From CAYVKY01 sp964452115 (lineage in GTDB: Bacteria > Bacteroidota > Ignavibacteria > Tepidaquicellales > Tepidaquicellaceae): 31,932 nucleotides of DNA. The translations under genes were made by a program, and so were the position numbers. Shown one piece after another: positions 30,839 to 31,932 of the stretch. The stretch spans positions 1 to 31,932 of the forward strand of contig CAYVKY010000010.1 in assembly GCA_964452115.1 (NCBI GenBank), read 5' to 3'. Position 1 is the stretch's first letter. Each line of letters starts with the position of its first letter. The notes below the pieces were generated by a model, which had not been told where the DNA came from, ran no database searches, and was given only the letters and a program-made list of their open reading frames with translations.

Positions 30839-31932
30839 TTATTTTTGATCGTAAACCAGTTTTTTCTTCGTCTCGGTCAGTTTATATCCTTCGATTATAT
30901 CTCCGGTTTTAATGTCGTTAAAGTTTTCAAGTCCGATACCGCATTCATATCCTGCTTCCACTTCTCTTACATCGTCTTTCATTCTCTTCAGAGATGCAAT
31001 AGTTCCTTCGTAAATTACGAGTCCGTTTCTAAGCAGTCTTACTTTATTGTTTCTTGCAATCTTTCCGTCCTGCACATAGCATCCTGCAACGTTACCGACT
31101 TTCGGCACCTTGAATACTTCTCTGATTTCAATTGTTGCGGTAATTTCTTCGCTGATTTCAGGTTCAAGCATACCTTCAAGAGCCTGCTTAACTTCATCAA
31201 TTATTTTGTAAATTACATTGTGAAGCCTGATGTCAACGCTGCTCTTTTCCGCTGCCTTTCTGGCATTGAGATTCGGGCGAACGTTGAATCCGATGATAAT
31301 TGCATTCGATGCTTCAGCAAGCGTAACGTCAGATTCGGTAATCTGTCCGGATGCTTTGTGAATCACGTTCACCTTTGCTTCATTGGTTGAAAGTTTCATC
31401 AGTGAATCCGAAATTGCTTCGGTTGAACCGTCCGTATCAGTTTTAATAATAAGATTAAGGTCAACTGATTTACCTTCTTTAATACTCTTTGATATGTCAT
31501 CAAGCGTAGTAAACTTTACCTGACGGAATCCCTGTTCGCGTTTAAGCTGCATACGCTTGTTTGCGATATCCTTTGCGTCTGCTTCGTTTTCCATAACGAC
31601 GAATGCATCGCCTGCCTGAGGCATTCCGTCAAAGCCCAGTATCATAACCGGTGTTGACGGGGTACACACATCAATGCGCTTATCGCGCTCATCAAACATT
31701 GCTTTCACTTTGCCTGAATACGTTCCTGCAATAAATACATCACCGACATTCAGCGAGCCTTTTTGTACAAGTATGGTTGCTGTAATGCCGCGTCCTTTAT
31801 CAAGTTTTGCCTCGAGGACAACTCCTCTTGCAGTCCTTTTCGGATTGGCTTTGAGTTCAAGCATTTCTGCTTCAAGCAGTATTTTATCAAGCAGTTTGTC
31901 CATAATCTTTTTTTTCATATCACTCCCCCACC
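30839..31932 (-). CDS. infB: Translation initiation factor IF-2, C-terminal part (cut by window edge)
   Basis: GTPase that brings initiator tRNA to the ribosome. The visible part covers the end of the G domain and domains II-IV: ILLEAEMLELKANPKRTARG (the end of the G domain running into domain II), LDKGRGITATILVQKGSL, the DTDGSTEAISDSL block of domain III, GFNVRPN, then the initiator-tRNA-binding C2 domain (AGCYVQDGKIARNNKVRLLRNG). The frame stays open through the right edge (codons for WGSD precede the Met at 31918), so that Met is internal and the N-terminal region and most of the GTPase domain lie outside. It is followed closely by rbfA and truB, the common order after nusA. Confidence 0.95.
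   Translation of the reverse strand, partial: WGSDMKKKIMDKLLDKILLEAEMLELKANPKRTARGVVLEAKLDKGRGITATILVQKGSLNVGDVFIAGTYSGKVKAMFDERDKRIDVCTPSTPVMILGFDGMPQAGDAFVVMENEADAKDIANKRMQLKREQGFRQVKFTTLDDISKSIKEGKSVDLNLIIKTDTDGSTEAISDSLMKLSTNEAKVNVIHKASGQITESDVTLAEASNAIIIGFNVRPNLNARKAAEKSSVDIRLHNVIYKIIDEVKQALEGMLEPEISEEITATIEIREVFKVPKVGNVAGCYVQDGKIARNNKVRLLRNGLVIYEGTIASLKRMKDDVREVEAGYECGIGLENFNDIKTGDIIEGYKLTETKKKLVYDQK

Noticed and set aside
30764..31390. 208-codon plus-strand frame opposite infB and rbfA
   Set aside because: It is antisense to two well-recognised genes and its product is a Phe/Cys/Ser-rich shadow translation.
30839..31918. A complete short IF-2-like gene starting at the Met at 31918
   Set aside because: The frame continues without a stop to the edge and the GTPase domain is missing, so the Met is internal to a normal infB.

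Overview
The window looks like a chromosomal segment of a Bacteroidota/Chlorobiota-group bacterium, most likely from the Ignavibacteria. The clues are a type IX secretion (T9SS) C-terminal sorting domain with the SQNYPNPFNPST signature, an S46-family dipeptidyl peptidase, a second secreted protein ending in a dockerin-like module common in this group, a short (ferredoxin-less) IorA, and AT-rich DNA throughout. Taxonomy is inferred from protein style, not from a search.

Layout. Bases 1-1944 (minus strand) hold a compact restriction-modification cassette: DNA methyltransferase, HNH-type endonuclease, and a third gene cut by the window edge. Bases 2138-5419 (plus) carry gapA and iorA-iorB, each unit closed by a clear intrinsic terminator; two near-identical palindromes follow. 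Bases 10283-5694 (minus) form a tight cluster: ECF sigma factor, TlpA-like lipoprotein, dxr, rseP, ubiE. An S46 peptidase (10505-12199) follows on the plus strand with its own terminator.

Bases 12390-20383 are the most interesting part. They contain two secreted proteins (protease-like with dockerin-like tail; T9SS cargo), a soluble REC-histidine kinase, an NtrC-type sigma54 activator, a single-domain response regulator, a RelE-like toxin-antitoxin pair, tRNA-His and an unannotated 36-residue membrane protein. Three intergenic sites match the sigma54 -24/-12 consensus with exact GG-N10-GC/GT spacing. Each is preceded by a 15-bp dyad GTYTCA-N3-TGARAY centred about 57-79 bp upstream. The simplest reading is a local sigma54 regulon: the kinase-NtrC pair binds the dyad and activates the secreted-protein operon, the single-domain regulator (feedback) and the small membrane protein. 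The regulon is my inference; the sites themselves are directly visible.

Bases 20666-28954 (plus) are a long co-directional housekeeping run: purN, purH, then the rod-shape/elongasome operon mreB-mreC-mreD-mrdA-rodA, then pyrF, with overlaps or gaps of a few bases within the mre-mrdA-rodA-pyrF stretch. Bases 28955-29788 are gene-free and rich in CCCCTACGGGG-type palindromes and a four-unit tandem repeat. Bases 31932-29789 (minus) are the end of the translation operon infB (partial)-rbfA-truB.
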